Below, one piece after another: positions 12,538 to 22,895 of a stretch of DNA of 64,000 nucleotides (its first letter is position 1; each line of letters starts with the position of its first letter). The notes beneath the pieces were generated by a model that saw nothing but the letters and a program-made list of their open reading frames with translations, was not told the origin of the DNA and searched no databases. The position numbers and the translations under genes are program-made. The stretch lies in NCBI GenBank assembly GCA_015680685.1, contig MNCI01036530.1:168610-232609 (forward strand), read 5' to 3'. This DNA is from Gnetum montanum (Eukaryota > Streptophyta > Gnetopsida > Gnetales > Gnetaceae).

Positions 12538-13376
12538 TGATGAGTCATGAATTTGCTGGCTATGATATCGTAGCCATGATATATCAACCCTGTTGTATCA
12601 GTAGCCGCGATATCGCAGCGGCCGTGATATTGCAACCGCGATATCGCGTCTTCCCTGCAATATCGTGTATGCGATATCGTAGTGTGCCACAATTTTTATA
12701 AATAAGAGGCATCTTTCCCAGTTATTAGATAGGAGTTAGAAGTAGCAAAGCTCTGGCAGTTTGGCCACTCTAGAGATAGTTTATTTTCCCGTGTCTACCC
12801 ATAGTGTGGTGAATGTAATTGTACGGAATTCTTTATTCGAGTGTGATGTACTTGGACATGCACATGACCGGCAATAAATATCGAGATTACTTCATCATTG
12901 CAGCAGTCACTTTGTTTATTTAATTATTATAACGTAGAATGAGCATGACTTAATTACGAGCATCTTCGTGTGACTACTTGGTAACCCAGTGGCATACCTA
13001 GGATCTACGCTTGGTAATCCCAGTGATAGTCGTGCACGAGGTCCAAGATGTGTATGGTTGATCAAGGAATCAGTTGCTTGTTGCACTTAGGCTAGATTAG
13101 ATTTTCTTATCCTTTTCCTCCTAGCTTAACTTAGTTAATATTATTTTCCACTGCCTTCAGGAGTAGCGTTAGAATTAGGAACGTATGATACACCTCACAC
13201 TAGACTAAACCATACGTGACAAATATACAATACTAGTCCAGGTGGGAAGACAGCGAACTGTGGCCTAAGGATAACTGTTTAGGTACCACAACTAGTCCGT
13301 CTACGGAGTTCGACCAGATCACGCATGCTACGCTTGTTTCGTATGGTTGAGTGTAGGGGTACCTCGCCACTCATCA
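12538..13376 (+). mobile_element. Solo LTR, TGATGA...TCATCA family, copy 1
   Basis: 839-bp sequence beginning TGATGAGT and ending ACTCATCA, flanked by CAGAT (12533-12537) and TAGAT (13377-13381), a 5-bp target duplication with one change. Removing it together with one repeat joins the copia frame exactly: ERFQ on the left is followed by MKDFSPSIASIMKGDRF on the right, the family order. It has a TATA box at 12697-12704 and a 3' part (from about 12810) shared with copies at 26626, 34087 and 63313. The part upstream of the TATA box is unlike the other copies and full of GATATCG palindromes. No internal domain remains, so it is a solo LTR. Confidence 0.9.
12697..12704 (+). promoter_or_regulatory. 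LTR TATA box
   Basis: TATAAATA followed by AGAGG. The same TATAAATAAGAGG string occurs at the equivalent place in the copy at 63313, supporting a conserved LTR promoter and marking the U3/R side. Confidence 0.6.
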
Positions 13377-13381
13377 TAGAT

Positions 13382-14115
13382 GAAAGATTTTTCACCAAGT
13401 ATAGCATCCATTATGAAGGGTGACAGGTTCAATTTGAACCAATGCCTTAGGAATGATTTAGAGAAGAGTCAAATGAGCAACATTTCGTATGCTTTAGTTG
13501 TTGGAAGCCTTATGTTTGCTTAGGTCTACACAAGACCTAACATTGCATTCGCTATGGGAATGTTGGATAGATATCAAAGTAATCCAGATATTGACCACTA
13601 GAGAGCTACAAAGAAAGTGATGAGGTACCTTCAAGGTACAAAATACTACATGCTTATGTATAAATGAACTAACTCCTTGGAGGTGACTAGCTACTCTAAT
13701 TCATACATTGTTGGTTGTGTTGATTCATGGAAATCCACATCTAGTTATGTTTTTATGCTCACTAGAGGGGCTATATCTTGAAGTAGTGGAAAGAGAACCT
13801 TGATTGCTACTTCACAATGAAGGTAGAGTTCGTTTCTTGTTTTGACGCTACTTCACATGATGTATGGTTAAAGAGTTTCATAACAAGGCTTAGAATTGTT
13901 AATTCTATATCTAGGCCATTAAGAATGTTTTGTGACAATTCAGATGTTGTCTTTATGGCTAAGAATAATAAGAGTGACATTCAAAGTAAACACATCGACA
14001 TAAAGTACTTAGCCATAAGGGAACACATTAATAAAAAAAATGATCATTACACATATAAGCACTAAATTAATGATAGTTGACCCTTGGACAAAAGGAATGT
14101 CACCAAAGCCATTTA
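13382..14115 (+). pseudogene. copia reverse transcriptase C-terminus and RNase H
   Basis: Continuation of the frame left at 12537. Blocks: FSPSIASIMKGDRFNLNQC, SYALVVGSLMFA-stop-VYTRP (TAG 13521, family AQV), GMLDRYQSNPDIDH-stop-RA, KKVMRYLQGTKYYMLMY, then RNase H blocks VTSYSNSY (DSD/DSG-type Asp replaced), GCVDSWKSTSSYVFML, KVEFVSCFDATSHDVWLKSF, RPLRMFCDNSDVVFMAKNNK and SKHIDIKYLAIREH. It ends with DPWTKG-like DPLTKG near 14080-14100. A frame change lies near 13815. It degrades RNA during cDNA synthesis in live relatives; dead here. Confidence 0.82.
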
Positions 14116-14408
14116 AGAATCATGTAGTTTAGATGGAACTTAATTCCATAATGTAATTTGTTGTATGTACAATTTTACAGTCTTAATGAAACTCTTATTT
14201 AGTTGTGCTATTTTCTCATATATATAGCTATTAGAGAAAATACACATATGGTAGGACCTAAAATAAACATTAAGTTTATTCATAAAGTTAAGTTACCATA
14301 TAAGGAATTAAGTTTTGAAAGATAATACATTGTAATACATGAAAGATGATACTTATAGTGAGAGGAACTATCACCATGATTCATGCATTTACTTCTTTAA
14401 ATTTGGAT

Positions 14409-14428
14409 TTGATATGGAGACCAAGTGT
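14409..14428 (+). promoter_or_regulatory. Degraded copia polypurine tract
   Basis: GGAGACCAAGTGTGATATTG lies 300 bases after the RNase H end, where related elements have an AAGTGGGAGATTGTTGG-like tract at the 3' LTR start. The match is partial. The same bases (GATATGGAGACC) are inverted at 14504-14514. Confidence 0.3.
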
Positions 14429-14503
14429 GATATTGTAATCCATGTCAACAAGTTTACATGTTGTTGATAACATGCTTTCTCATTTCTACATTCGCATTAA
14501 GGT

Positions 14504-14566
14504 GGTCTCCATATCCCATAACATGGCCTCCATATCCCATAATGTGGCCTCCATATCCGATAACAG
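14504..14566. repeat. Three tandem 21-bp units
   Basis: Three consecutive copies of GGCCTCCATATCCCATAAYRT-like units at 14504-14524, 14525-14545 and 14546-14566. Small tandem array in the presumed 3' LTR region of the copia element. The rest of 14430-15000 shows no gene. Confidence 0.7.
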
Positions 14567-15020
14567 ATAACATGTTTTTGAATTGGCGTTGGAATGACAT
14601 CCACATCTAGATGGGGTTTTGGGTCTCTTATTTTTCAAATTTTTCTCATGGTAATTGATTCCATGATGTATTAATTCATTCTTGATGGGAGAACAAAGGT
14701 ACCACAAATCATAGTAGGATTGCAGTTTTGGTCCCTTTCACAAACGCTTAAAGGTTGCATACACCATCATTGTAGAGCACCAGTGTGAAAGAAGAATCTA
14801 AACACCAAGTTTAATTTGAGGCATCAATGGCTAGAGGTTAGTTCCATTTACTTGCATTTCTGGTTATTTATGCATGTGAATTCCTTGTGCCATTTGCTTT
14901 TGCATTCTGTACTTTAAATATACTTGTGCAATCTAGTTTTCTATACAATTATTTTCTTACAATGGATTCCAAATCATTAAACTTGAAACATAATTTAATC
15001 ATAGCCATTCGAATCTTCTT

Positions 15021-15260
15021 TTGTTGGGTTCAATAATACTAACGGTATTTTCTATTTCTGATGATGAAAGCATACTGAGCTTTCCAAAGTACAACACCTC
15101 TAGAGATTTCTACTTTGTAGGTTGGGTTCAACAGTTTCTTCTTGTTTTTGCCTTAATGGTGTGGGCTATAGTGGGGCTTCTTATTAAGCATGGTCATTCA
15201 ATTGTAAACAAGGTTCTTCAAAAGAAAATTTTGTCAAGAGTAACAATAGATCAAATTTAG
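15021..15260 (+). CDS. Unrecognised 79-codon ORF with one hydrophobic segment
   Basis: Open frame MLGSIILTVFSISDDES...TIDQI. It contains one strongly hydrophobic stretch (FLLVFALMVWAIVGLLI, about residues 38-54) that could span a membrane. No family is recognised and there is no neighbouring gene. It could be a captured exon fragment or chance. Low confidence. Confidence 0.2.
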   Translation: MLGSIILTVFSISDDESILSFPKYNTSRDFYFVGWVQQFLLVFALMVWAIVGLLIKHGHSIVNKVLQKKILSRVTIDQI

Positions 15261-15349
15261 CCATATGCATTGCAAACATTTTTTAATATCACCCTATAAA
15301 GCCATGTTTTAAATTGCAAACATTTTTTAATATTACTAAAATTAAAATT

Positions 15350-15800
15350 AACATTAAGTGATTTTGTAAGTATGTTAAGTATGATCAATTTAAAACTAAC
15401 ATAAACAATATTAGAATCCTATCCTAAGATATTGAAAGCCATTTTCTTCCTAAGAATCTAAAGTATTGTTTTTAAGAATCACTAAGATTCGCCAAATAAA
15501 TATCTTAAGTTTAATCAATTTAAAACTAAGACTAAGCTATTTTCTTCATAATAATATAGAATATTGTTTTTGGGAATCACTAAGAGTTACCAAATCAATA
15601 TCTTAAGTCCTATTAATTTAAAACTAAGACTATGACCTTATGTTCTCTGGAAATGGAGCATAAAGGTCTAGAGTTTTGTTTTTAGAAATCACTCAAGAAT
15701 CACCAAATAAAGCGATTTATAAATATCTTAAATCTAATCAATTTAAAACTAGGGCTACTACCTTATGTTATCTGGAAATGAAGCATAAAGGTTTGTTATT
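15350..15800. repeat. Degenerate tandem repeat, about four units
   Basis: Units of roughly 110-150 bp share the blocks ATTGTTTTTAAGAATCACTA, CCAAATAAATATCTTAAG and TCAATTTAAAACTAAGACTA. A smaller duplicated block, GCAAACATTTTTTAATAT, lies at 15272-15340. Unit borders are blurred by divergence. Confidence 0.6.
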
Positions 15801-15806
15801 ATTAAT

Positions 15807-15878
15807 TGGAGACATAGGGTATTGATCCTTTACCTCTCACATGCAAAGTAAGCACTCTACCATATGAGCTACACCCCT
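15807..15878 (-). pseudogene. tRNA-Ala(UGC) pseudogene
   Basis: Read on the minus strand the 72 bases follow the eukaryotic nuclear tRNA-Ala: GTGTAGCTCATATGGTAGAG (acceptor/D arm, box A-like), anticodon loop CTTTGCATG with anticodon TGC, variable loop AGGTA, and 3' end TGTCTCCA. The D stem and anticodon stem are nearly intact, but the T arm has lost pairing (AAGGA against CCCTA) and the GTTCGA loop is GATCAATA with one base missing, so box B is broken. Most likely a decayed gene or the head of an old tRNA-derived element. Confidence 0.75.
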
Positions 15879-16229
15879 TACCTCATTGATTTGTATATGT
15901 AACTTCCCAAGCGCTAGATCATGAGGAATATGATTTTGAAATCCTAAATCATCATCTCTTATTAATAGGCCATTTTCAAAGAATAGAATTAGAGATGCTT
16001 GGCCTACGGGATGTTGATAGATGCATGGCTGAACGTTATAGTATTGGAGAGAGGATGTTGCAAAGTTCGCTACAAGCTTTATTGCCAACAATAAATCATC
16101 TGGTTCCATGATTGTTATTGATCATGATTGTAGTGCCTATGATTCTGATAAGCTAGGTGCAAAGCAAAAAAAAATGCTACAATAAAATTGTAAGGCACAT
16201 GATGTTTTCACAGTCAATGGATGAAGCTA

Positions 16230-17490
16230 TTTCCCCTTTATGAATGATTATCTAAGGAACAACTGGTACTGGAAAGTCATTTCTCATAGGCATGCTTTGT
16301 AATGGTTTCGTGAAATACTACCATGAAAAACATAATACTTTACTTGTCATGGCATCCACAAGAGCTACGACATTTAACATTAATGTAACAACCATTCATT
16401 CCAACTTGAGCATTAGAATAGGTGCCTACAAAGAACTCTCTTCTTCTACAAAGATAAGTATACAACATCAACTATCAAAGGTAAGATATATAATAATTGA
16501 TGAAATGAGTTTTGTGAGAGGAAGATTATTACAAAGTATTAATAGACGACTAAGAGAAATTTTTCCATAACATCATAATGAAGTTTTTGGAGGAAAAACA
16601 GTTATACTAATAGGTGATTTGGGTCAACTTTCTCCTATGCTTGATGTTGTGTCTTATGCATCCAAGAATCCAGATATTATATGGTTTGGCAATCATTTCA
16701 TACCTTTGTTGTTTAAGATGTAGCTTATCGTCAATTTGGAACTAATCCTCAACAACAAAGTTTCAGAGAAGTATTGATGCATATCACAGAAGGGAACAGT
16801 CATGATGAAGATTATAATTTCTTAACTGCTCGAATGAATCTTCCATCCACTTCAAATGGATTAGACGGTTTTGAAGAATCAATCCATTTATATGATATGA
16901 AGGATAAAGTCCAATCACATAATAAGAAGATGTTGTAAACAATGCATAGACCCATTTTTGTATGTGTAGCAGACAGAGATCCCCATGGATTTAGAATCTC
17001 AAATGATAACAATGATGATATTGAGCGATCTCTGCTTATATGTCAAGGTGCAAGGGTTACACTCATAGTTAGCCTTTGGCCTAAAGCAGGATTGGTAAAT
17101 GGTGCACTTGAAACAATTCACAGTATTATGTATTGTCTAGGTATGTTGTTGATTTTGACTATGTATCGGATGTCTCTTTGATAATGGTAATCCTCATCAT
17201 GCACCAATTATACCTGTGGTCCAAGGAGCATCGCGTCAATTACCATTAAGGTTGGCATGGTCCAGACTATTCATAAATCTTAAGAAATGACACTAGATAA
17301 AGCTACTATTTACATTGGTTCAAGAAAAGTTACCGGTTTAACATTTGCTGCTTTATCTAGAGTCAAGACCATTGATTCTTTGAAGATTCATCCTCTTTTC
17401 TCTATGCAAAGATACAGAAAGATTTCATATGTTAAACATCTCCATAGTAAAATTGCACAAGAAGTTCGTTTTGCTCAATTGAAGGATTAG
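16230..17490 (+). pseudogene. Pif1-like helicase pseudogene
   Basis: Superfamily 1B helicase motifs in order: Walker A GTTGTGKSFLIG (16256-16291), ASTRATTFNINVTTIHSNL, Walker B VRYIIIDEMSFV near 16483-16518, motif III VILIGDLGQLSP near 16600-16637, motif IV DVAYRQFGTNPQQQSFREVL near 16720-16778, the block ARVTLIVSLWPKAGLVNGAL near 17050-17109, and motif VI TLDKATIYIGSRKVTGLTFA followed by ALSRVKT near 17290-17367. One frameshift near 16690 and several stops (before Walker A, after REIFP at 16568, near 17180-17280) break it. Such genes occur in plants both as host Pif1-type helicases and inside Helitrons. No Rep/HUH domain or Helitron ends were seen, so the origin is open. Confidence 0.85.
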
Positions 17491-17814
17491 GCATATTGAG
17501 TTCACACTTATCATTGTGCTTTGCCTTTTGCTCAATCTTATTCTATAACTTTGTAATGTTTGTTGCAATAATTGTGCAATGTATTCTTTCATCATCATAT
17601 GCAAAATATATAAACTTTTATTTCTACCAATTTATGTTTACCCGTATATATTATTTGAAATGCAAATAGTGATGCTATTTAAATAGTTCTAATAGTATTT
17701 TAACAACTTGAACATTTATAACAATGTCTTTTATAATGATAATTGATAACTTTAAAACTTAAAAAAAAAAAAATTCTACTCATAGCCCACAAAACTACTC
17801 CACTAGCTTTGATA
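17491..17814. other. No gene seen
   Basis: AT-rich spacer downstream of the helicase pseudogene, with a long A run at 17761-17773 and no coding signal. Confidence 0.3.
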
Positions 17815-17962
17815 TATATATATCTCTCTATCAATTGGCTAAGATGATATTAAAAAGACGATTTTAGTTATCTTATTACCTCATTTAGTAGCCCAACGTG
17901 GTTAACATCATCTTCTTTAAAATCATCTAAGCTAATGGATATATATATATATATATATAATG
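17815..17962. mobile_element. MITE-like inverted-repeat element
   Basis: About 148 bp bounded on both sides by TA dinucleotide tracts. The ends are imperfect inverted repeats: left CAATTGGCTAAGATGATATT, right (reverse complement) CCATTAGCTTAGATGATTTT. No coding capacity. TA tracts at both ends hide any target duplication. Assignment to a superfamily is not possible from this copy alone. Confidence 0.5.
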
Positions 17963-18217
17963 CTAGGCTAAGAGAGGAGATGATCTTTTTCACGAGGAAT
18001 TATTATTATTATTAGCTCCTCTAAAAAACCCTCTACTTTGTGACCTAAACTTTGTCTTTGGAACTGAAGAATTATTGTCATGAAGTTAAATTAATACATA
18101 CTTTTTCACAAAACCTATTGTTGAAAAAAATATAATAGTTTTAATTTTTGTTTTCAATTTGAAAATCAAATCTCAATGAATTAATTTGAATTTTTTTTAA
18201 TTTGAAAATTATAAAAA
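17963..18217 (-). repeat. Dispersed repeat, inverted relative to 19976-20240
   Basis: Its reverse complement matches 19976-20240 over its whole length: shared blocks TTTTCAAATTAAAAAAAATY, CAAATTGAAAACAAAAATTA, TTTTGTGAAAAAAGTA-like, ATGACAATAATT, GACAAAGT and GAAAAAGATCA. Non-coding. It lies 0.7 kb beyond the 3' end of the SPF30-type gene, whose fourth intron holds the other copy. Confidence 0.75.
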
Positions 18218-18924
18218 TTCACGGCCATTTTTACCGGCATGATTTGGATCATTCGCGGAAACGGTTACTACTCTAATGCAGAAATTTATATCCTAAAATC
18301 CAACTAAAATAAAGTTGACAACTTCTCTCTTAAAAAAAACAATGCACCAATCTAACTCGCTGAGACAAATGTTAATTTTCTAATTTTGAATCATACAATT
18401 ATCATTACAAATTGACTTGGAAAATCTAATCACCCCCATGCTATCTACATGACATCATCCATGCTGTCTTAAGAATGATTAAAAATGATATTAAATTTTG
18501 ACATTTACGAGTACCAACTTACCACTGGCTATATCTATTAATATATCTCAATACATCTTGAATACTACGGACATCAACCGAGAACACTATCATGCTCTCC
18601 AAAGAGTTGTGTGTCATCTCTACGCGATTCCCACCATAAAACATGCCTCATAAAGTAGTAAAAGTAGGAGAACGTAGATCTCCCTACTGGAAATTATTCA
18701 CACTCCAGCTACCTTTTCAGGTAAATATTACTGTATTATTAATTGATAAGCTACAATAAAAGGACATGCTACCAAATGATTCCTGGAACTCTCATCCAGA
18801 TTAAATGAAACACCTTCGTTTGTTTAAAGGAGTTGGCCATCGTCAGATGGATTGCAAAAAGAACCACAACTGTTAAAAGTCATCTTTCCTAATACATTGG
18901 AAGCAATCAGAAGCAATGTTATCA

Positions 18925-21900
18925 TCAGTCATCTATTTCTTCAACACCCTCCTTCAGATGCAAATGCTTCTCACGCTTTTGGAACTCGGTGATTCCCTTT
19001 CCACTACCTGTAACACCAACTTTGCCTTTGGGATCATCTGGTGACTTGAAAATGCTCTCTCTTTTTCTCCCGGAGTAAAAACCTATCTGTTGAAACCAGG
19101 AAGCAACTGTACTAAGATAAAACAAGCCAGACTAGAACAATAACAGCAACTATATCCTTAAAAACAAGCTCACCTTTTTCGAACTTCCTTTTGTTGTCTG
19201 AAACTGCTGCCAAGCATTCTGGCGCTTGTTTTGAGTCATTTCTAATTGTTCAAACCTCTGTCGAGACTTGAAAGCATGGATTTTCTTTCTTTTTGCAGCT
19301 TTCTGTACATTAAAACCAAACAAGTCAACATTTTTCATAGAGTATCATTGGTGCATCATTTAATTTTTCTATGGATCAGCTGTAACAAAGGCATTTTGTT
19401 AAACACAGTTAACTAAGCAACATATTTAACATACACAAAGGACCGAAGTCATACCACGTCCTCAGGATCATCTGGATTTATCCTGAGCTTAGAAGGCAAC
19501 TCACGTGGTTGTGGTTGACCATCAGAAGCAGCAGCTTGAGCAATCTTCCGCTTAAGTGCCTGCTTGGTGGCCTCTGCTTGCTTTTCAGCCTCCAGCAATG
19601 CATTTACAGTTCCTTCCTCTCTTTCACGAACATTTGCAAAATCAACCTGCATTGCAAAAGTGATCAAGGAAGGGTTAATTAGGCTACCTCATCTCTTGTG
19701 CCGTAACATAATTACATGACTGCCGAAACAGAAAACTGTGATGGACGATTAAAATATCAGATAGAATCACTCCACCTCTTCTATGTTCTCCCATTCATCA
19801 TAGACGACAATATATCCATTTGTAGTATGTTTTTCAATTGTTGCATTGTACCTAGATAGAAACAACGCATATGTAAATGTCTTACAAATACACAATTATG
19901 TGAAACAAACCAATAGAAAAAAAATACATACTGGTTTAACTATGATATATATATCTATTATTTGGCCAAAAGGATCTTTTATATTTTTCAAATTAAAAAA
20001 AATCTCAAATTGATTGACAGAATTAATTTTCAAATTGAAAACAAAAATTAAAACCAGTGTATTTTCTTCAATGATAATTTTTGTGAAAAAAGTACATTTC
20101 TTCACCCAGCTTTATGACAATAATTATTTATTTCCAGGGACAAAGTCCAGGTTACAAAGTAGCTGCCCTCCCAGCAGAACTCTCAGCCAAAAATAATAAT
20201 TCCCTATGAAAAAGATCAGCTAATCTCTTAGCCCAGCATTACGACAATAAGTATTTATCTGCTGTGACAAAGTCCAGCCAGCTTTTAGTTGGCCTCTCAG
20301 CCATAAAGCTCCCCTTTATGATGATAAAATTATTTGACCGTGTGACCAAGGAGTGACCAACAAGGACTCTCTTCACAGGGCTAGTTATTGGCCTCTCGGC
20401 CAAAATAAAACACATTTAAAAAAAAAAGAAATATAAAAATGAAAAAACAAAAAACCTGACTCACCATTCTCCATCACTACTCCACACCGCTTGAATTTTA
20501 GCACCAACTGAAAACGTTTCTATGTTGTTACTTATAGCATTATGATCCTGGAAAAGCAAGTTTTTTCCATATTAGGTTCAACAACATAGAAACTTAAAAA
20601 TTTCTAGCATCAGAAATCCATAGCTTATAAATGATCATCAGTGCATTTCCAAATTGTAATGACATTTGAAGAAAAAGAACTCTAGCATTTAATTAGTTTA
20701 AAAGCATAGAAGAAAATCATGCATAAAGGGAACAGATCAATCCTTTCAAAAGAGACCATCAAAAAGGTGCAACTCAATGAATATACCAAGATATATTGGA
20801 CACATTCACATTCAAGGTAAGGTCTATCATGTTAGGGATAGAAAGACAAAAACATTTTAACTGCCTTCTTTCAACTGAAAGACTTCAAGATTTTATGGTT
20901 AACCTTGTAAAGCGGGTTCATAAATGGTATGCCTTAAAACTCTTTTTTCACAAAATCCTGTACAAATACAGCATAGCTGACAAGCTGTTGCCAAAAAACC
21001 AAGGCTATTAAAATTGTGATTTTTTAATCAATGTAAAATATAATCCTAGGCATGTCTCAATGCCGCTAATTACATAGGAACAGCAGTAGTCACTTACCCC
21101 TATAAAACCCTACTAACAATCCAAATATTTCAATACAGTTTAGCTTACTGGCAAGTAAATGTGAAAGAACATCCACAGCAAGCAAAATTATATATTATAA
21201 ATTTCCCAGCTATGACTGAAAGTAGGCAAATGATATGTAAAAGATGAATCATCATCATCATCAATGCTTTTAGGAAGAATATTAGGTAAGGTTATCTGCT
21301 CTCAAACAAAATCATTATAACAAGAGAACCACTGAGCTGGAAAACCAGATCTTGCTTACCATTATATCAACTTGTATGAAAATAAGAGTATAAATTTTTC
21401 ATCAAGTTAAATCAATATATACAAGGAAACAATAATAAACAGCCAAGGATACCTTTTTCTCATGACGTAAATTGGAATTTGAAGTGGATGCATCTGCCAT
21501 CAATGCTTGTTTTGCTGTTGCCAAAAGCTCCTCTGTGAGCTCAATGACCTGCAGCAGTAGTCAATCACTTTAGTCATCAACCCACGTTGGTTTCTTTGTA
21601 TATTTACATGAATTGTTTGAGAACTGTCGGACCAAACAGCAATCTTGACAGTAGTAACATTTGTATTAAGGGCAAGCCACAGCACAAGATAGATAGAGCC
21701 ACCTGCAAAAGCAGAAACATGAAACGGGTGTACACTGTCAAACGGAACTCAGACACACGTTATGTTTGTGTGATTTATTGAATGGCTACCATAAGATGTG
21801 GCGGATGCAGGTTATCCAGTACAAACTTCCCATGTGAAAGATAAATTTAACCTCACCTTTAAACAAACTTCCACAAAATTAGTCGTCTGCCATTATGCAG

Positions 21901-22895
21901 CTGTGTCTCGCTGCCCTGTTTGAACAACATTGATGGTTCCTTAGGAGACTCATTTCTAACTCTCAAACATTATATATTCATGTTTAAAAACAAAGGTTTA
22001 CAATTTCATTACCTCTGGGACCTCGGAAGGACATTTGGTATCCATACTAGGGGTAAGATTTCTAAAAACATAAATATTGGTCCATCTAACAGCATCGTTT
22101 AATGTCCGAACATAGTTACGAATACATATAATGAGATATTCACGTGGGAAAAAATAGTCCAACCTCCTGTAGCTCTTTTTCCATCTCCGAATACTCAGCA
22201 TTGCTGGGATCTGCTGCAAGCAATTCCTTTACCTATGTGTTTTGGTCAAAAACAATAACAACATGCATTAAAATATATTTGGATTAATATTACCATAACA
22301 ACTGTACAGTAATCTCTATACTCCTTGATAGAATGACTACTTAAAATAGTATTTTTGGCTGAAAAAACATGAAACAGCAAACTGCAGTTGTCAAAACCAA
22401 AGCTGGATTCAAATGCTATAATGCAAAGACTTATTTAAAATTAGTAACAAAATCTATTTTATGACTATCGCAACGCACTACAGCAGCTTCACCAGTAATC
22501 ACTACTATGGGAACCAGGATCCTGACATTATTGGCCAATTATAAAACCTAGCTACCAGGATAAATGGACAAAATGAAGCCATATAACATGTATTACATAT
22601 CAAGACTAAGCTTCTAAGACAAAATCTTAACAATATCTACAATCACAAAAACAAACGCGACACAAGAGAAACATGATCCACAAAAAATGAAGAGAAGTGA
22701 AAATGCGTTCCTAACAAACCCTAAGAGTTTTGTTAGGGCAAAAAAAACAGCCTTAAATAGAAGGCAACAGAGACCGAAATTTTCTTTTAAAAAATGAATG
22801 AAAAGAAGTTCGTATAAGACCTGCTGAAGTTGGATTTTATAATTGCCGAGATTGGCCTTGAGCTCATCACTGCTCAAATCTTCTCCTCCCTGCAT
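18925..22895 (-). CDS. SPF30: SPF30/SMNDC1-type Tudor-domain splicing factor (8 exons, intact)
   Basis: Coding exons on the minus strand: 22821-22895, 22164-22232, 21453-21548, 20465-20547, 19776-19851, 19455-19646, 19174-19302, 18925-19086. They sum to 882 nt, giving 293 codons plus TGA; every intron is GT-AG and all phases agree. The protein starts MQGGEDLSSDELKANLGNYK (coiled N-terminus). Residues about 93-133 form the Tudor domain: FSVGAKIQAVWSSDGEWYNA, then GYIVVYDEWENIEE, with the aromatic Trp and Tyr residues that bind dimethylarginine. A charged helical region and NAWQQFQ follow, then the C-terminal block RESIFKSPDDPKGKVGV, which matches SIFASPESVTGKVGVG of human SMNDC1. Known role: spliceosome assembly factor in the nucleus (tri-snRNP recruitment), contacting Sm proteins. 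Usual plant length is near 300 residues. This is the only intact host gene here. Confidence 0.95.
19976..20405 (+). repeat. Repeat block in intron 4 of the SPF30-type gene
   Basis: Inverted partner of 17963-18217 (matching part 19976-20240). Its right half is duplicated in tandem about three times (20104-20190, 20230-20305, 20318-20405). Units start near TTATGACAATAATTATTT and end in GGCCTCTCAGCCA-like sequence. The last unit contains the perfect hairpin TTGGCC-TCTC-GGCCAA. Non-coding; it makes up most of the 613-nt intron. Confidence 0.75.

Larger units (their letters stand above)
9242..14430 (+). mobile_element. Ty1/copia retrotransposon, decayed and split by a solo LTR
   Basis: Order gag, protease, integrase, reverse transcriptase, RNase H identifies Ty1/copia. 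Protein similarity to plant TNT1-94-like polyproteins is high throughout, so the copy is only moderately old. It is inactivated by many stops (often TAG replacing a conserved Gln codon), by frameshifts, and by the 839-bp insertion at 12538-13376. The flanking LTRs could not be delimited. A degraded PPT-like sequence is at 14411-14428. Confidence 0.88.

Noticed and set aside
17941-18016. TA and TTA microsatellites as possible matrix or origin elements
   Set aside because: Simple repeats alone give no support for a function, and similar tracts occur elsewhere in the window.
18925-19125. 66-codon ORF start MFYLSTVASW at the SPF30-type 3' end
   Set aside because: The first codons are intron 7 sequence. 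The exon begins at 19086 after a CAG acceptor.
19896-20196. ORFs on both strands inside intron 4 of the SPF30-type gene
   Set aside because: They lie in a dispersed repeat, and the exon model leaves no room for them.
22614-22895. 93-codon single-exon reading of the SPF30-type first exon
   Set aside because: Only the first 25 codons are exon. The rest is intron, as shown by the GT donor at 22820 and the phase-compatible second exon.
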